Part shown: positions 1 to 5,476 of the stretch, in pieces
How positions within the stretch are numbered: position 1 is the stretch's first letter
Layout of the letters: the number at the start of each line of letters is the position of its first letter
Source: RGIG5579 sp045580105
Lineage (GTDB): Bacteria > Bacillota > Clostridia > Oscillospirales > SIG627
Reading direction: 5' to 3'
Length of the DNA: 6,203 nucleotides
Assembly: GCA_045580105.1 (NCBI GenBank)
Contig: JAZNNH010000048.1
Span: 1 to 6,203 of the forward strand
Notes under the pieces: generated by a model
Databases searched by the model: none
What the model was told of the DNA's origin: nothing
The model's input: only the letters and a program-made list of their open reading frames with translations
Position numbers and translations under genes: made by a program

Positions 1-610
1 GCATCTTGCCAAGATAAAGAAGAATAAATTGGAGTGCGGTCAACGCGACGTAGATGATATACAGAATTTTGGCGGTATCCTGTACCTTCGGAAGCAGTTT
101 TCCGATCGTGGGACCGGGCATTTCGGCGCGGATAATGTGAATGGTTCGGTCCGATACGTTCGGCAAAAACGCCATCAAAAAGACCAGAACGCCCATGCCT
201 CCGATCCAGTGGGTGAAACTGCGCCAAAACAAAAGTCCGCGATCCAAATCTTCCACCCGATTCAAAATCGAGGCGCCGGTGGTGGTAAATCCACTGACGG
301 TTTCAAAGAACGCGTCGATATAATGGGGGATCTGTCCCGAGAAGAAAAACGGGAACGCACCGATCGCGGAAAGGGAAAGCCAAGCTAGCGAGGTGATGGC
401 AAAGCCCTCTTTTGCGAACAGTAAGCGGCTCTTCGGACGGGATAGCAAAAGGAGTGCGGCGGCAAGGATCAGTGCCAACAGGATGGTATGGAAAAAGGCC
501 ACGGCACTGGATTCTCGGTAAAACAACGATACTGCGGTGGGAATCAAAAGAAGCAGAGCTTCCAAGAAAACGATCAACCCAACGGTATGAAACACCATTC
601 TTCGATTCAT
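1..610 (-). CDS. trkH: Trk-type potassium uptake protein TrkH, N-terminal part (cut by window edge)
   Basis: This is the membrane pore subunit of a Trk/Ktr potassium transporter, which moves K+ into the cytoplasm under control of TrkA. The visible 203 residues read MNRRMVFHTVGL and onward. They show hydrophobic segments at about 8-29, 36-57, 68-91, 132-150 and 180-200. The first pore loop, at 102-114, is FETVSGFTTTGAS, the selectivity-filter signature of the family, with the filter glycine near residue 112. The segment FWRSFTHWIGGMGVLV (128-143) is also typical. The full protein is usually about 450-490 residues, so more than half lies beyond position 1. The start at 610 is chosen because GGAG at 617-620 lies 6 bases upstream. 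That site sits inside the last codons of trkA, whose stop is only 3 bp away, so the two are probably co-transcribed and translationally coupled. A second Met at residue 5 is a less likely start. Family assignment is firm; the 3' end cannot be seen. Confidence 0.93.
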   Translation of the reverse strand, partial: MNRRMVFHTVGLIVFLEALLLLIPTAVSLFYRESSAVAFFHTILLALILAAALLLLSRPKSRLLFAKEGFAITSLAWLSLSAIGAFPFFFSGQIPHYIDAFFETVSGFTTTGASILNRVEDLDRGLLFWRSFTHWIGGMGVLVFLMAFLPNVSDRTIHIIRAEMPGPTIGKLLPKVQDTAKILYIIYVALTALQFILLYLGKM

Positions 611-613
611 ACG

Positions 614-1972
614 TTACTCCATCACGTCAGCAAGGTCTAAGATCACGCGCCCCGTGGACAAAATGACCACGCGGTCGTCCGGCAAAATACAATCGGAACC
701 GGAGGGGATGATGGCTTTTCGGTTGCGGATGATGCCGGCGAACAGAATGTTTTTCTTTAGTTTCAGATCTTTGAGCGCAACCCCGCAGAACGGGAAGTCG
801 CTTTCCACTTTGAATTCCAAGGCCTCCACTTTGCCGTCCATCAGTTTGTATAAGGTTTCGATTTTACTGCCCATGGAGTTTTGCAGGGCTCTTGCATAAC
901 GGGTCAAAACCGCACTGATCAGATGGCGGGGGGAAATGGTGCAGTCCAGTCCGAGTTTTTTTGCCATGGCGCTGTAGTCGTCGCGATTGATTTTGGTGAT
1001 GACCTTTGCTACCCCGCGCGACTGCGCCTGATAGGAAAGCAGAATGTTTTCTTCGTCCATTCCCGTCAAGGAAACGAAGGCGTCCATCACTTCAAGCCCC
1101 TCTTCCAAAAGAAGCTCTTCTTTGGCACCGTCTCCGCAAATGATCACCGCTTCGGGCAAAAGCTCGGCGAACAGCTCGCAGTTTCCTTTTTCCTTTTCAA
1201 TGACGGTTACGTTGCAACCGCTCTTGAGCAGCATTTTGGCAAGGTAAAAGGAGGTGCGGGAGGCACCGATGATCATCACGTTCTTGGCGTGCTCTTGCTT
1301 CATGCCGAGCAAGTTGAGCAGTCGTTCCATTTCGGCGGGCGCTGCAGTCAAGCCGATGCGGTCCCCGCTTTGCAGCACAAAGGAACCGCCCGGAATAAAC
1401 GCTTCCGAGCCGCGCTGAACCGTTCCCACCAGATAGGAGGCGGGAAACTTTTTCTTCATTTCCATCAAACTCATTCCGTTGAGGACGGATTTTTCTTTGA
1501 GAAGCAATTCTACGATCTCAAAATTTCTGCGGGAAAAGGTTTCCACGCTTTCTGCAATCGGCAGTTGCAGGAGATTGAACAGTTCTTTTGCCGCCAGAAA
1601 ATCGGGGTTGATGGCAAAGGAAAGATCCAGCGCTTGCTTGATAAAACCAAGACTTTTGTCGTTGTATTCGGGGTTTCGGATGCGGGCAATGGTGTGAGCC
1701 ACGCCCAGTTTCTTTGCCATAAAACAGCAAAGCATATTAAATTCGTCCGAACCGGTCACCGCAATGAGAAGCTGGGTGTTCTTGACACCGGCTTCCGTGA
1801 GCGTTTCCCAGTCCACACCGTTTCCGCATACGCACATCACGTCGTATATGTTGGAGATCTCGGCGATGACGTTAGGATCGCTGTCCACCGCAACCACGTT
1901 GTGTCCTTCCGACACCAAATTTTCCAAAATGGTGGTGCCGATTTTACCGCCGCCTACAATAATAATGTTCAT
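614..1972 (-). CDS. trkA: Trk system potassium uptake regulatory protein TrkA
   Basis: This is the cytoplasmic regulatory subunit that binds nucleotides and gates TrkH. At 452 residues it has the usual two-repeat TrkA length: RCK-N at about 1-125, RCK-C at about 148-218, a second RCK-N at about 230-345 and a second RCK-C at about 368-450. The first Rossmann domain has an intact dinucleotide motif, GGGKIG at 7-12, with an acidic residue at the end of strand 2 (AVDSD, D30), which fits NAD(H) binding. GNGVD at 50-54 is the conserved turn after strand 3. In the second repeat the glycine loop is degenerate (IIGASRTSFYLA), so nucleotide binding there may be weaker or different. The ATG at 1972 has an AAAGGAAG ribosome binding site at 1979-1986. 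A strong promoter lies just upstream and trkH follows after 3 bp, forming a trkAH operon. RCK-C domains in Firmicutes K+ channels can bind cyclic di-AMP; that is family knowledge and not shown here. Confidence 0.96.
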   Translation of the reverse strand: MNIIIVGGGKIGTTILENLVSEGHNVVAVDSDPNVIAEISNIYDVMCVCGNGVDWETLTEAGVKNTQLLIAVTGSDEFNMLCCFMAKKLGVAHTIARIRNPEYNDKSLGFIKQALDLSFAINPDFLAAKELFNLLQLPIAESVETFSRRNFEIVELLLKEKSVLNGMSLMEMKKKFPASYLVGTVQRGSEAFIPGGSFVLQSGDRIGLTAAPAEMERLLNLLGMKQEHAKNVMIIGASRTSFYLAKMLLKSGCNVTVIEKEKGNCELFAELLPEAVIICGDGAKEELLLEEGLEVMDAFVSLTGMDEENILLSYQAQSRGVAKVITKINRDDYSAMAKKLGLDCTISPRHLISAVLTRYARALQNSMGSKIETLYKLMDGKVEALEFKVESDFPFCGVALKDLKLKKNILFAGIIRNRKAIIPSGSDCILPDDRVVILSTGRVILDLADVME

Positions 1973-2011
1973 TTGTTTCTTCCTTTATCGTTTCGGAATT
2001 TTACCTTTTTG

Positions 2012-2040
2012 ATTGTAACACGGTATAGGGAAAAAAGCAA
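2012..2040 (-). promoter_or_regulatory. SigA-type promoter of trkAH
   Basis: Read on the minus strand, TTGCTT (2035-2040) and TACAAT (2012-2017) are separated by 17 bp, and a TGT triplet directly before the -10 makes it an extended -10. Transcription would start near 2005, leaving a leader of about 33 nt that carries the trkA ribosome binding site. The leader is too short for a ydaO-type (cyclic di-AMP) riboswitch, which often precedes potassium genes. The -35 lies 10 bp past the stop codon of the upstream gene, so trkAH can be expressed independently of it. Confidence 0.75.
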
Positions 2041-2050
2041 GAAATTTCAA

Positions 2051-2971
2051 CTATCGGTTCGCGCCTTCCCCGTTTTCGCGAAACCAGAGGATCTCGTCCC
2101 GAATCCAATAGGAAAATCGGCATTCGGGAAGGCGTTTTTCGTGCGGGAGAATCTTTTCCATACACTCGGCACCGTCCGCCCATCCTTCCCAGATGTCGGC
2201 ATAGCAGAAATCAAAATCACCGGGACGCACGCGCTCCAAAAAGGAAAACGCATCTTCCGTGACGACCCGAATGGGTTTTTTGTTCGAGAAATGGGGCAGG
2301 ATCTCTTCGCGGAAGAGCCGGATGACCTCGGGGCTTTTTTCTACGATGGTGATGCTTTCCACCTCGTCATTTTCGCATATGCGGTAAGGATAATAGCCAA
2401 GACCCAATCCCAGCACCAAAACCTTTCCCTTTGCCTCTGGAATGTCCGGTGCCATCGAAAACACTTCCGAGGGACACACGCTCACCCAAGGGATATTCTT
2501 TTTATAAAGAGCGGGAAATTCTACTTTCTCGGGGAAAAATCCGATTTTGGGCACGACGATCTCATCGCGCATACAAGGCATATCGTATTGGAAAAACTCC
2601 CCCCGCTCGTAGTGCGCCGTCGTGAGGAGAAAATCTCCGATTTGTTTTTCCTTGGGCAGAACGTTCTTTAAGTACGGATCGGAACGAAAGGCGTCAGGGG
2701 AGAGTTTTTTTGCCTGCGCAAACAGTTTTTTCAAAAAGGCGGCATCCGCCCGTTTCCAAAGGTCCATTCCGTCGCAAAAACGAAGCATCACGTAAAACAG
2801 CTCAAAGTCGTCGAAGTAGTAGCCCTCTTCCTTTAACTGTTGCAGCTTTTCGTCGCTATAGCCCGCTCTTGCCTTCTCGAGGTCCCTCGCGGTATATGAA
2901 ATGTTCGGAGCGTATTGTGCGATCACGTTTCCGATGTGCGCACAAACCGATAAGGATTCTTCTTTTGTCAT
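2051..2971 (-). CDS. Uncharacterised protein with SAM-methyltransferase / spermidine-synthase-like Rossmann fold
   Basis: From the preferred start this is a 306-residue soluble protein with no signal peptide or membrane segment. Its C-terminal half looks like a class I Rossmann methyltransferase. Motif I is VLVLGLGLGYYPY at 184-196. A strand-2 acidic end follows at ITIVEKSPEVI (207-217), then EDAFSFL (239-245), and a strand-4 segment FDFCYADIWEGW (253-264). The order and spacing resemble spermidine synthase and its non-catalytic relatives. However, strand 4 lacks a DPPY-type methylation motif, so the substrate cannot be named. The first 150 or so residues are helical, rich in charged residues, and match no family I recognise. 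The reading frame stays open back to 3037, but the ATG at 2971 is preferred because AAAGGA (2981-2986) lies 9 bases upstream, and an extended -10 at 2994-3002 would place the transcript start at about 2987, downstream of the longer start. The gene stands alone between the trkAH promoter and a divergent phosphodiesterase. Confidence 0.8.
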   Translation of the reverse strand: MTKEESLSVCAHIGNVIAQYAPNISYTARDLEKARAGYSDEKLQQLKEEGYYFDDFELFYVMLRFCDGMDLWKRADAAFLKKLFAQAKKLSPDAFRSDPYLKNVLPKEKQIGDFLLTTAHYERGEFFQYDMPCMRDEIVVPKIGFFPEKVEFPALYKKNIPWVSVCPSEVFSMAPDIPEAKGKVLVLGLGLGYYPYRICENDEVESITIVEKSPEVIRLFREEILPHFSNKKPIRVVTEDAFSFLERVRPGDFDFCYADIWEGWADGAECMEKILPHEKRLPECRFSYWIRDEILWFRENGEGANR

Positions 2972-2993
2972 CGTTTCATTTCCTTTCGAGCTC

Positions 2994-3002
2994 AGTATAT
3001 CA
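2994..3002 (-). promoter_or_regulatory. Extended -10 promoter of the methyltransferase-like gene
   Basis: On the minus strand the sequence TGATATACT forms an extended -10 element (TG, one base, TATACT). No convincing -35 hexamer is seen 16-18 bp upstream, where the strand is a pyrimidine-rich run; extended -10 promoters can work without one. Transcription would begin at about 2987, giving a very short leader of about 16 nt whose ribosome binding site is almost at its 5' end. Confidence 0.5.
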
Positions 3003-3030
3003 CCAAATGCAAGAAAAGAAAAGGAAAACC

Positions 3031-3059
3031 TTGCCAAAGGCGTGATTTTTCGGTATACT
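3031..3059 (+). promoter_or_regulatory. SigA-type promoter of the YfcE-like phosphodiesterase gene
   Basis: TTGCCA (3031-3036) and TATACT (3054-3059) are separated by exactly 17 bp, a near-consensus vegetative promoter. The predicted start of transcription is near 3066. This lies downstream of the ATG at 3061 and so rules that ATG out as the start when this promoter is used. The promoter is arranged back to back with the minus-strand promoter at 2994-3002. Confidence 0.8.
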
Positions 3060-3090
3060 GATGAAAATAAATGAGAAGGAAAATTTACTT

Positions 3091-3633
3091 ATGAAATGGA
3101 TGATTGCATCGGATTTGCACGGCAGCATCAAAACCTGCAAGAAACTGTTTGATTGCTTCCAAAAGGAGGGCGCCGATCGGATTTTGTTTTTGGGAGATTT
3201 GCTGTATCACGGCCCCAGAAACGATCTGCCGGAAGAATATGAGCCGAAACAAGTGATCGCGCTTTTGAATGAAAACAAAGACAAATTGCTCTGTGTGCGC
3301 GGAAACTGCGATACCGAGGTGGATCAGATGGTTCTGGAATTTCCGATCCTTTCGGACTATGCGCTCCTTTCCCTTGGCGAGCGGGTGCTGTTTGCCACGC
3401 ACGGGCATCACCACAACGCCGCTTGTCTTCCGCCCCTGAAAGCGGGCGATATCCTGGTTCACGGGCACACCCATATTCCCATCTGGGAAGAGCACCACGG
3501 CGTTCTCGTTCTCAATCCCGGCTCTGTGACCATTCCCAAAGCAGGGTCCAAAAGAGGGTATATGACCTTGGAAAACAACGTGTTTACTTGGAAAACGCTC
3601 GATGGCGAAACCTATCACGAGCTTGTGTTGTAA
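3091..3633 (+). CDS. yfcE: YfcE-family metallophosphoesterase (phosphodiesterase)
   Basis: This is a 180-residue calcineurin-like phosphoesterase of the YfcE/MJ0936 group, cytoplasmic and dependent on two metal ions. E. coli YfcE has a similar length (184 residues) and hydrolyses artificial phosphodiesters; its natural substrate is unknown. All the metal-site motifs are present in order: SDLHG (D8, H10), LGDLLYHGPRND (D36), GNCD (N72, D74), THGHHHN (H104, H106) and VHGHTHIP (H124, H126), followed by the LNPGSV turn at 141-146. The start at 3091 gives MKWMIASDLHGS, matching the usual N terminus. AGAAGGA at 3074-3080 is its ribosome binding site, and an upstream ATG at 3061 lies at the promoter. 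The gene has its own promoter and is probably monocistronic, because the next gene has a separate, different kind of promoter. The family call is secure; the gene symbol is by similarity. Confidence 0.93.
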   Translation: MKWMIASDLHGSIKTCKKLFDCFQKEGADRILFLGDLLYHGPRNDLPEEYEPKQVIALLNENKDKLLCVRGNCDTEVDQMVLEFPILSDYALLSLGERVLFATHGHHHNAACLPPLKAGDILVHGHTHIPIWEEHHGVLVLNPGSVTIPKAGSKRGYMTLENNVFTWKTLDGETYHELVL

Positions 3634-3660
3634 TTTTTTTGAAAAAATTTTTATTTTTGT
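3632..3660 (+). terminator. Possible weak A/T-only terminator after the phosphodiesterase gene
   Basis: Directly at the stop codon, AATTTTT (3632-3638) can pair with AAAAATT (3643-3649) around a 4-base loop, followed by a T-rich run to 3660. The stem contains no G or C, so it would be unstable alone. It is offered only as a candidate; read-through into the sigma factor gene is quite possible. Confidence 0.3.
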
Positions 3661-3687
3661 TGTGACTTTTTGATCCTTTCAAACGTA
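3661..3687 (+). promoter_or_regulatory. ECF-class promoter, probably recognised by the sigma factor it precedes
   Basis: TGTGAC (3661-3666) followed by a T-run, then CGTA (3684-3687) with a 17-bp gap, matches the layout known for B. subtilis ECF sigma factors (TGAAAC or TGTAAC, 16-17 bp, CGTA or CGTC). No SigA hexamers are seen at this place. It suggests that the operon turns on its own transcription once the sigma factor is free. The predicted transcript start, about 8-10 bases past CGTA, falls at about 3695, right next to the ribosome binding site at 3696-3702. The leader is therefore very short, which is a point of caution. Confidence 0.6.
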
Positions 3688-3711
3688 TTTGAAATAGGAG
3701 GGCAAAAAAAC

Positions 3712-4239
3712 GTGAGTATTTTGCAGCGTCAAGTCTGCGATATTGACACCGCCTACCAAAAGTATGCGGACGTGATGCATCGCGTGGCGATGGCGCAGTT
3801 GCAACACTGCGCCGATGCGCAGGACGCGGTGCAGGAAGCGTTTGTTCGATATTTGACCAAGCATCCGCCCTTTTTCAGCGAAGAGCACGAAAAGGCGTGG
3901 CTTTTGCGAGTGACCGTGAATTTGTGTCACGACATCGCAAGGAAGAAAAAACACCACCCGACCGTGTCTCTTGATGACATAACAGATCTTGCCGCCGAGG
4001 ATGAAAGCGAATATCGCTCTCTTTTGGAAACGATTTCCGCTCTTCCGCAGCTTTATCGGAGCGTGGTGATCCTTCATATTTTGGAGGGCTTTTCCCAAGA
4101 GGAAACCGCTCGGATTTTGAACGTATCGCTTTCTGCCGTGAAAATGCGGTGGAATCGCGCGCGGCAAATGCTCAAAGAAAGGATAGGGGAGGAAGTATCG
4201 TGTTTTCCGACAAACAGATCAGGGCATACCGAACGGTAA
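3712..4239 (+). CDS. ECF-family RNA polymerase sigma factor
   Basis: This is a 175-residue extracytoplasmic-function sigma factor, which directs RNA polymerase to a dedicated promoter set. Region 2 spans about 10-79 and includes the acidic helix DAQDAVQEAFVRYL (35-48) and the segment AWLLRVTVNLCHDIARKKK (62-80), which contacts the -10 and the polymerase. A short linker follows, then region 4 at about 102-157 with LPQLYRSVVILHILEGFSQEE and the -35-reading helix-turn-helix ending SLSAVKMRWNRARQMLKE. There is no region 1 or 3 and no C-terminal extension of note. The start is the GTG at 3712, with AGGAGGG at 3696-3702 placed 9 bases upstream. A TTG at 3670 in the same frame would lie inside the proposed promoter. 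The gene overlaps the membrane protein gene downstream by 40 bp, the classic sigma/anti-sigma arrangement. The regulon cannot be read from the window beyond this operon. Confidence 0.93.
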   Translation: MSILQRQVCDIDTAYQKYADVMHRVAMAQLQHCADAQDAVQEAFVRYLTKHPPFFSEEHEKAWLLRVTVNLCHDIARKKKHHPTVSLDDITDLAAEDESEYRSLLETISALPQLYRSVVILHILEGFSQEETARILNVSLSAVKMRWNRARQMLKERIGEEVSCFPTNRSGHTER

Positions 4240-4733
4240 CGGCACCGGATTCGCTTTATCAGAAGATCAAAGAGAAAACGGATGAAACAAACCGTTTCCG
4301 TGCCACACGCAATCGGTTTTTGGCGTTGGCGGCGTGCGTCGTTTTGGTTCTCGGCTGCGTATTTCTGCTCCATTTAGAGCAGAATACCAAAGTAATGGTC
4401 AACGGACAAGAGCTTCGCGACAGCTTGTCCTATGCCGATCTTCAAAAGGGCTTTGAGATGAGAAGCTCCTCGCATCTGACCCTCGACTTGGAATTTCAGG
4501 TTGAAAGAAAGACCGAAATTCGTGTTTCCCACGGTGTTTTGGTGACAAAATCCGGCGAAAGCGCCGTTTCCCATACCATGGAACAAGACGCTTCCTTTAC
4601 TTGGGAAATCTCCCGATCCGATCTTGCTGCCCCGTGTTTTTTGTATCTGACGGATGACAAAGGAAGCACCCGCCTTGCCCTCAGTTATGACGACGAGGAA
4701 AACAAGATCCTCGTTTGCAAAGAAAAACAATAA
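4200..4733 (+). CDS. Probable membrane-bound anti-sigma factor
   Basis: This is a 177-residue single-pass membrane protein inferred to bind and restrain the sigma factor encoded just upstream. Residues 1-39 are cytoplasmic and include APDSLYQKIKEK (15-26), a segment I associate with N termini of clostridial anti-sigma proteins. The transmembrane helix is at about 40-58 (FLALAACVVLVLGCVFLLH). Residues 60-177 are outside the cell and rich in alternating polar and hydrophobic residues, suggesting a small beta-sandwich. The zinc motif HxxxCxxC of the ZAS anti-sigma class is absent, so the binding mode differs or is reduced to a short helix. The GTG at 4200 has GGGGAGG at 4186-4192 seven bases upstream. 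An in-frame GTG at 4149 lacks such a site. The start lies 40 bp inside the sigma gene, so translation is probably coupled. Function is inferred from position and topology; sequence similarity alone would not settle it. Confidence 0.8.
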   Translation: MFSDKQIRAYRTVTAPDSLYQKIKEKTDETNRFRATRNRFLALAACVVLVLGCVFLLHLEQNTKVMVNGQELRDSLSYADLQKGFEMRSSSHLTLDLEFQVERKTEIRVSHGVLVTKSGESAVSHTMEQDASFTWEISRSDLAAPCFLYLTDDKGSTRLALSYDDEENKILVCKEKQ

Positions 4734-4760
4734 AAAAACCAAACAAAAAGGAGAAAAACA

Positions 4761-5414
4761 ATGAAACAAATCACTTCGCTTATCCTCGCTGCTGTGATGC
4801 TCTTCGGCTTTGCCGCTTGCACCCAGCCCGAAAAGACCGATGAAACCAAGACCCTCGAGAGCGAAAACGTGACCGTTGAAACCGGCAAAGAAGAATCCGG
4901 CAAAACCGTAGGTCAGACCCTGCTTGACGATTTCAAGAAGCGTGCAGAAAAAGGCACGGCTCAGGAAATTGCCGATGGTTTGATGCAAAACAAGGTCATC
5001 CAGTTTATGGGTGGCGTCATGGAAATCGAAGAAGGTCTTCTGACCGGCTTTGAAAACACCGAGATCAAGGGCTTTGAAAAGGGTGTAACCTTTGTTCCCA
5101 TGATCGGCACCATTCCCTTTGTCGGATACGTGTTCGAATTGAAGGACGACACGGACGTAGACGCCTTCAAAAAGACGCTGGACGAAAGTGCCAACCTTCG
5201 TTGGAACATTTGCGTTACCGCAGATGAAAAGATCGTGGACAACGTCGGCAACAAGGTATTCTTCCTGATGTGCCCCGCAAGCTTTGAACAGAGCGAGGAA
5301 GACACCGGCGATTTGGGTATGACGGACGAGATCGGTACCGTGGAAGATCAGACTCCCGCTCTTGACGGTGAAGCAGAACAAACTCCCGCCTTTGACGGAG
5401 AAGCTGCCAACTAA
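4761..5414 (+). CDS. Secreted lipoprotein of unrecognised family, third gene of the ECF operon
   Basis: The protein has 217 residues. MKQITSLILAAVMLFGFAAC is a type II signal peptide with lipobox GFAAC, so after cleavage C20 would carry the lipid and anchor the protein on the outer face of the membrane. Residues 21-48 form a polar, acidic linker. A compact domain spans about 49-175 and contains FMGGVMEIEEGLLTGF (82-97), FVPMIGTIPFVGYVFEL (111-127) and a C-terminal piece with NICVTADE and VFFLMCPASF (149-175). I do not recognise the domain as a characterised family. The tail 176-217 is strongly acidic and ends in two near-identical ten-residue units. AAGGAG at 4748-4753 precedes the ATG by 7 bases. 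The gap to the membrane protein gene is only 27 bp and a terminator follows, so it is the last gene of the sigma operon. It could sense or counter the stress, or feed back on the anti-sigma factor; all of this is inference. Confidence 0.88.
   Translation: MKQITSLILAAVMLFGFAACTQPEKTDETKTLESENVTVETGKEESGKTVGQTLLDDFKKRAEKGTAQEIADGLMQNKVIQFMGGVMEIEEGLLTGFENTEIKGFEKGVTFVPMIGTIPFVGYVFELKDDTDVDAFKKTLDESANLRWNICVTADEKIVDNVGNKVFFLMCPASFEQSEEDTGDLGMTDEIGTVEDQTPALDGEAEQTPAFDGEAAN
5349..5408 (+). repeat. Tandem 30-bp near-repeat in the lipoprotein tail
   Basis: Two adjacent in-frame units encode QTPALDGEAE (residues 197-206) and QTPAFDGEAA (207-216). At DNA level 23 of 30 positions agree, with most differences at third codon positions, so the peptide is kept more strictly than the DNA. 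This points to an older duplication held at the protein level rather than a fresh slippage event. Confidence 0.8.
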
Positions 5415-5423
5415 GAAAAAACG

Positions 5424-5460
5424 AAAAATTCAGCATAACATCGGTTATGCTGAATTTTTT
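5424..5460 (+). terminator. Rho-independent terminator of the sigma operon
   Basis: A perfect 16-bp inverted repeat (5424-5439 and 5444-5459) with a 4-base loop forms a stable hairpin. Its 3' arm ends in a T-run reaching 5460, and its 5' arm starts with an A-run, so it could act on both strands. It begins 10 bases after the lipoprotein stop codon and ends 5 bases before the ribosome binding site of the next gene, which makes the spacing unusually tight. Confidence 0.92.
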
Positions 5461-5476
5461 CAAAAAGAGGTAAACC

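Noticed and set aside
1973..2050. Possible potassium or cyclic di-AMP riboswitch before trkA
   Set aside because: The whole gap is 78 bp and the predicted leader only about 33 nt, with no hairpin; this is too short for a known riboswitch of that kind.
881..2671. A very long open frame (596 codons) on the plus strand opposite trkA and the methyltransferase-like gene
   Set aside because: It runs antisense across two genes that have family motifs, promoters and ribosome sites, and it crosses their intergenic gap. Its product is rich in His, Phe and Gly with no recognisable domain. Both true genes share the same minus-strand phase and rarely use TTA, CTA or TCA codons, which keeps the opposite frame open.
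3061..3090. Upstream ATG of the phosphodiesterase gene, adding ten residues
   Set aside because: The ATG follows the -10 box by one base and lies before the predicted transcript start. The internal ATG at 3091 has a good ribosome site and gives the standard family N terminus.
3670..3711. TTG start extending the sigma factor by 14 residues
   Set aside because: It would lie inside the proposed ECF promoter and has no ribosome site, whereas the GTG at 3712 has AGGAGGG at ideal spacing.
4374..5381. A 335-codon open frame on the minus strand opposite the anti-sigma and lipoprotein genes
   Set aside because: It has the same cause as the other long antisense frame: the sense genes have clear signal peptide, membrane helix, ribosome sites and terminator, while the antisense product shows low-complexity Phe/Gly/His composition and no start signal.
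5362..5397. Two TTGACG hexamers (5362-5367 and 5392-5397) as possible -35 boxes for the MBOAT gene
   Set aside because: No TATAAT-like hexamer lies 16-18 bp downstream of either. They are codons of the repeated LDG/FDG unit.
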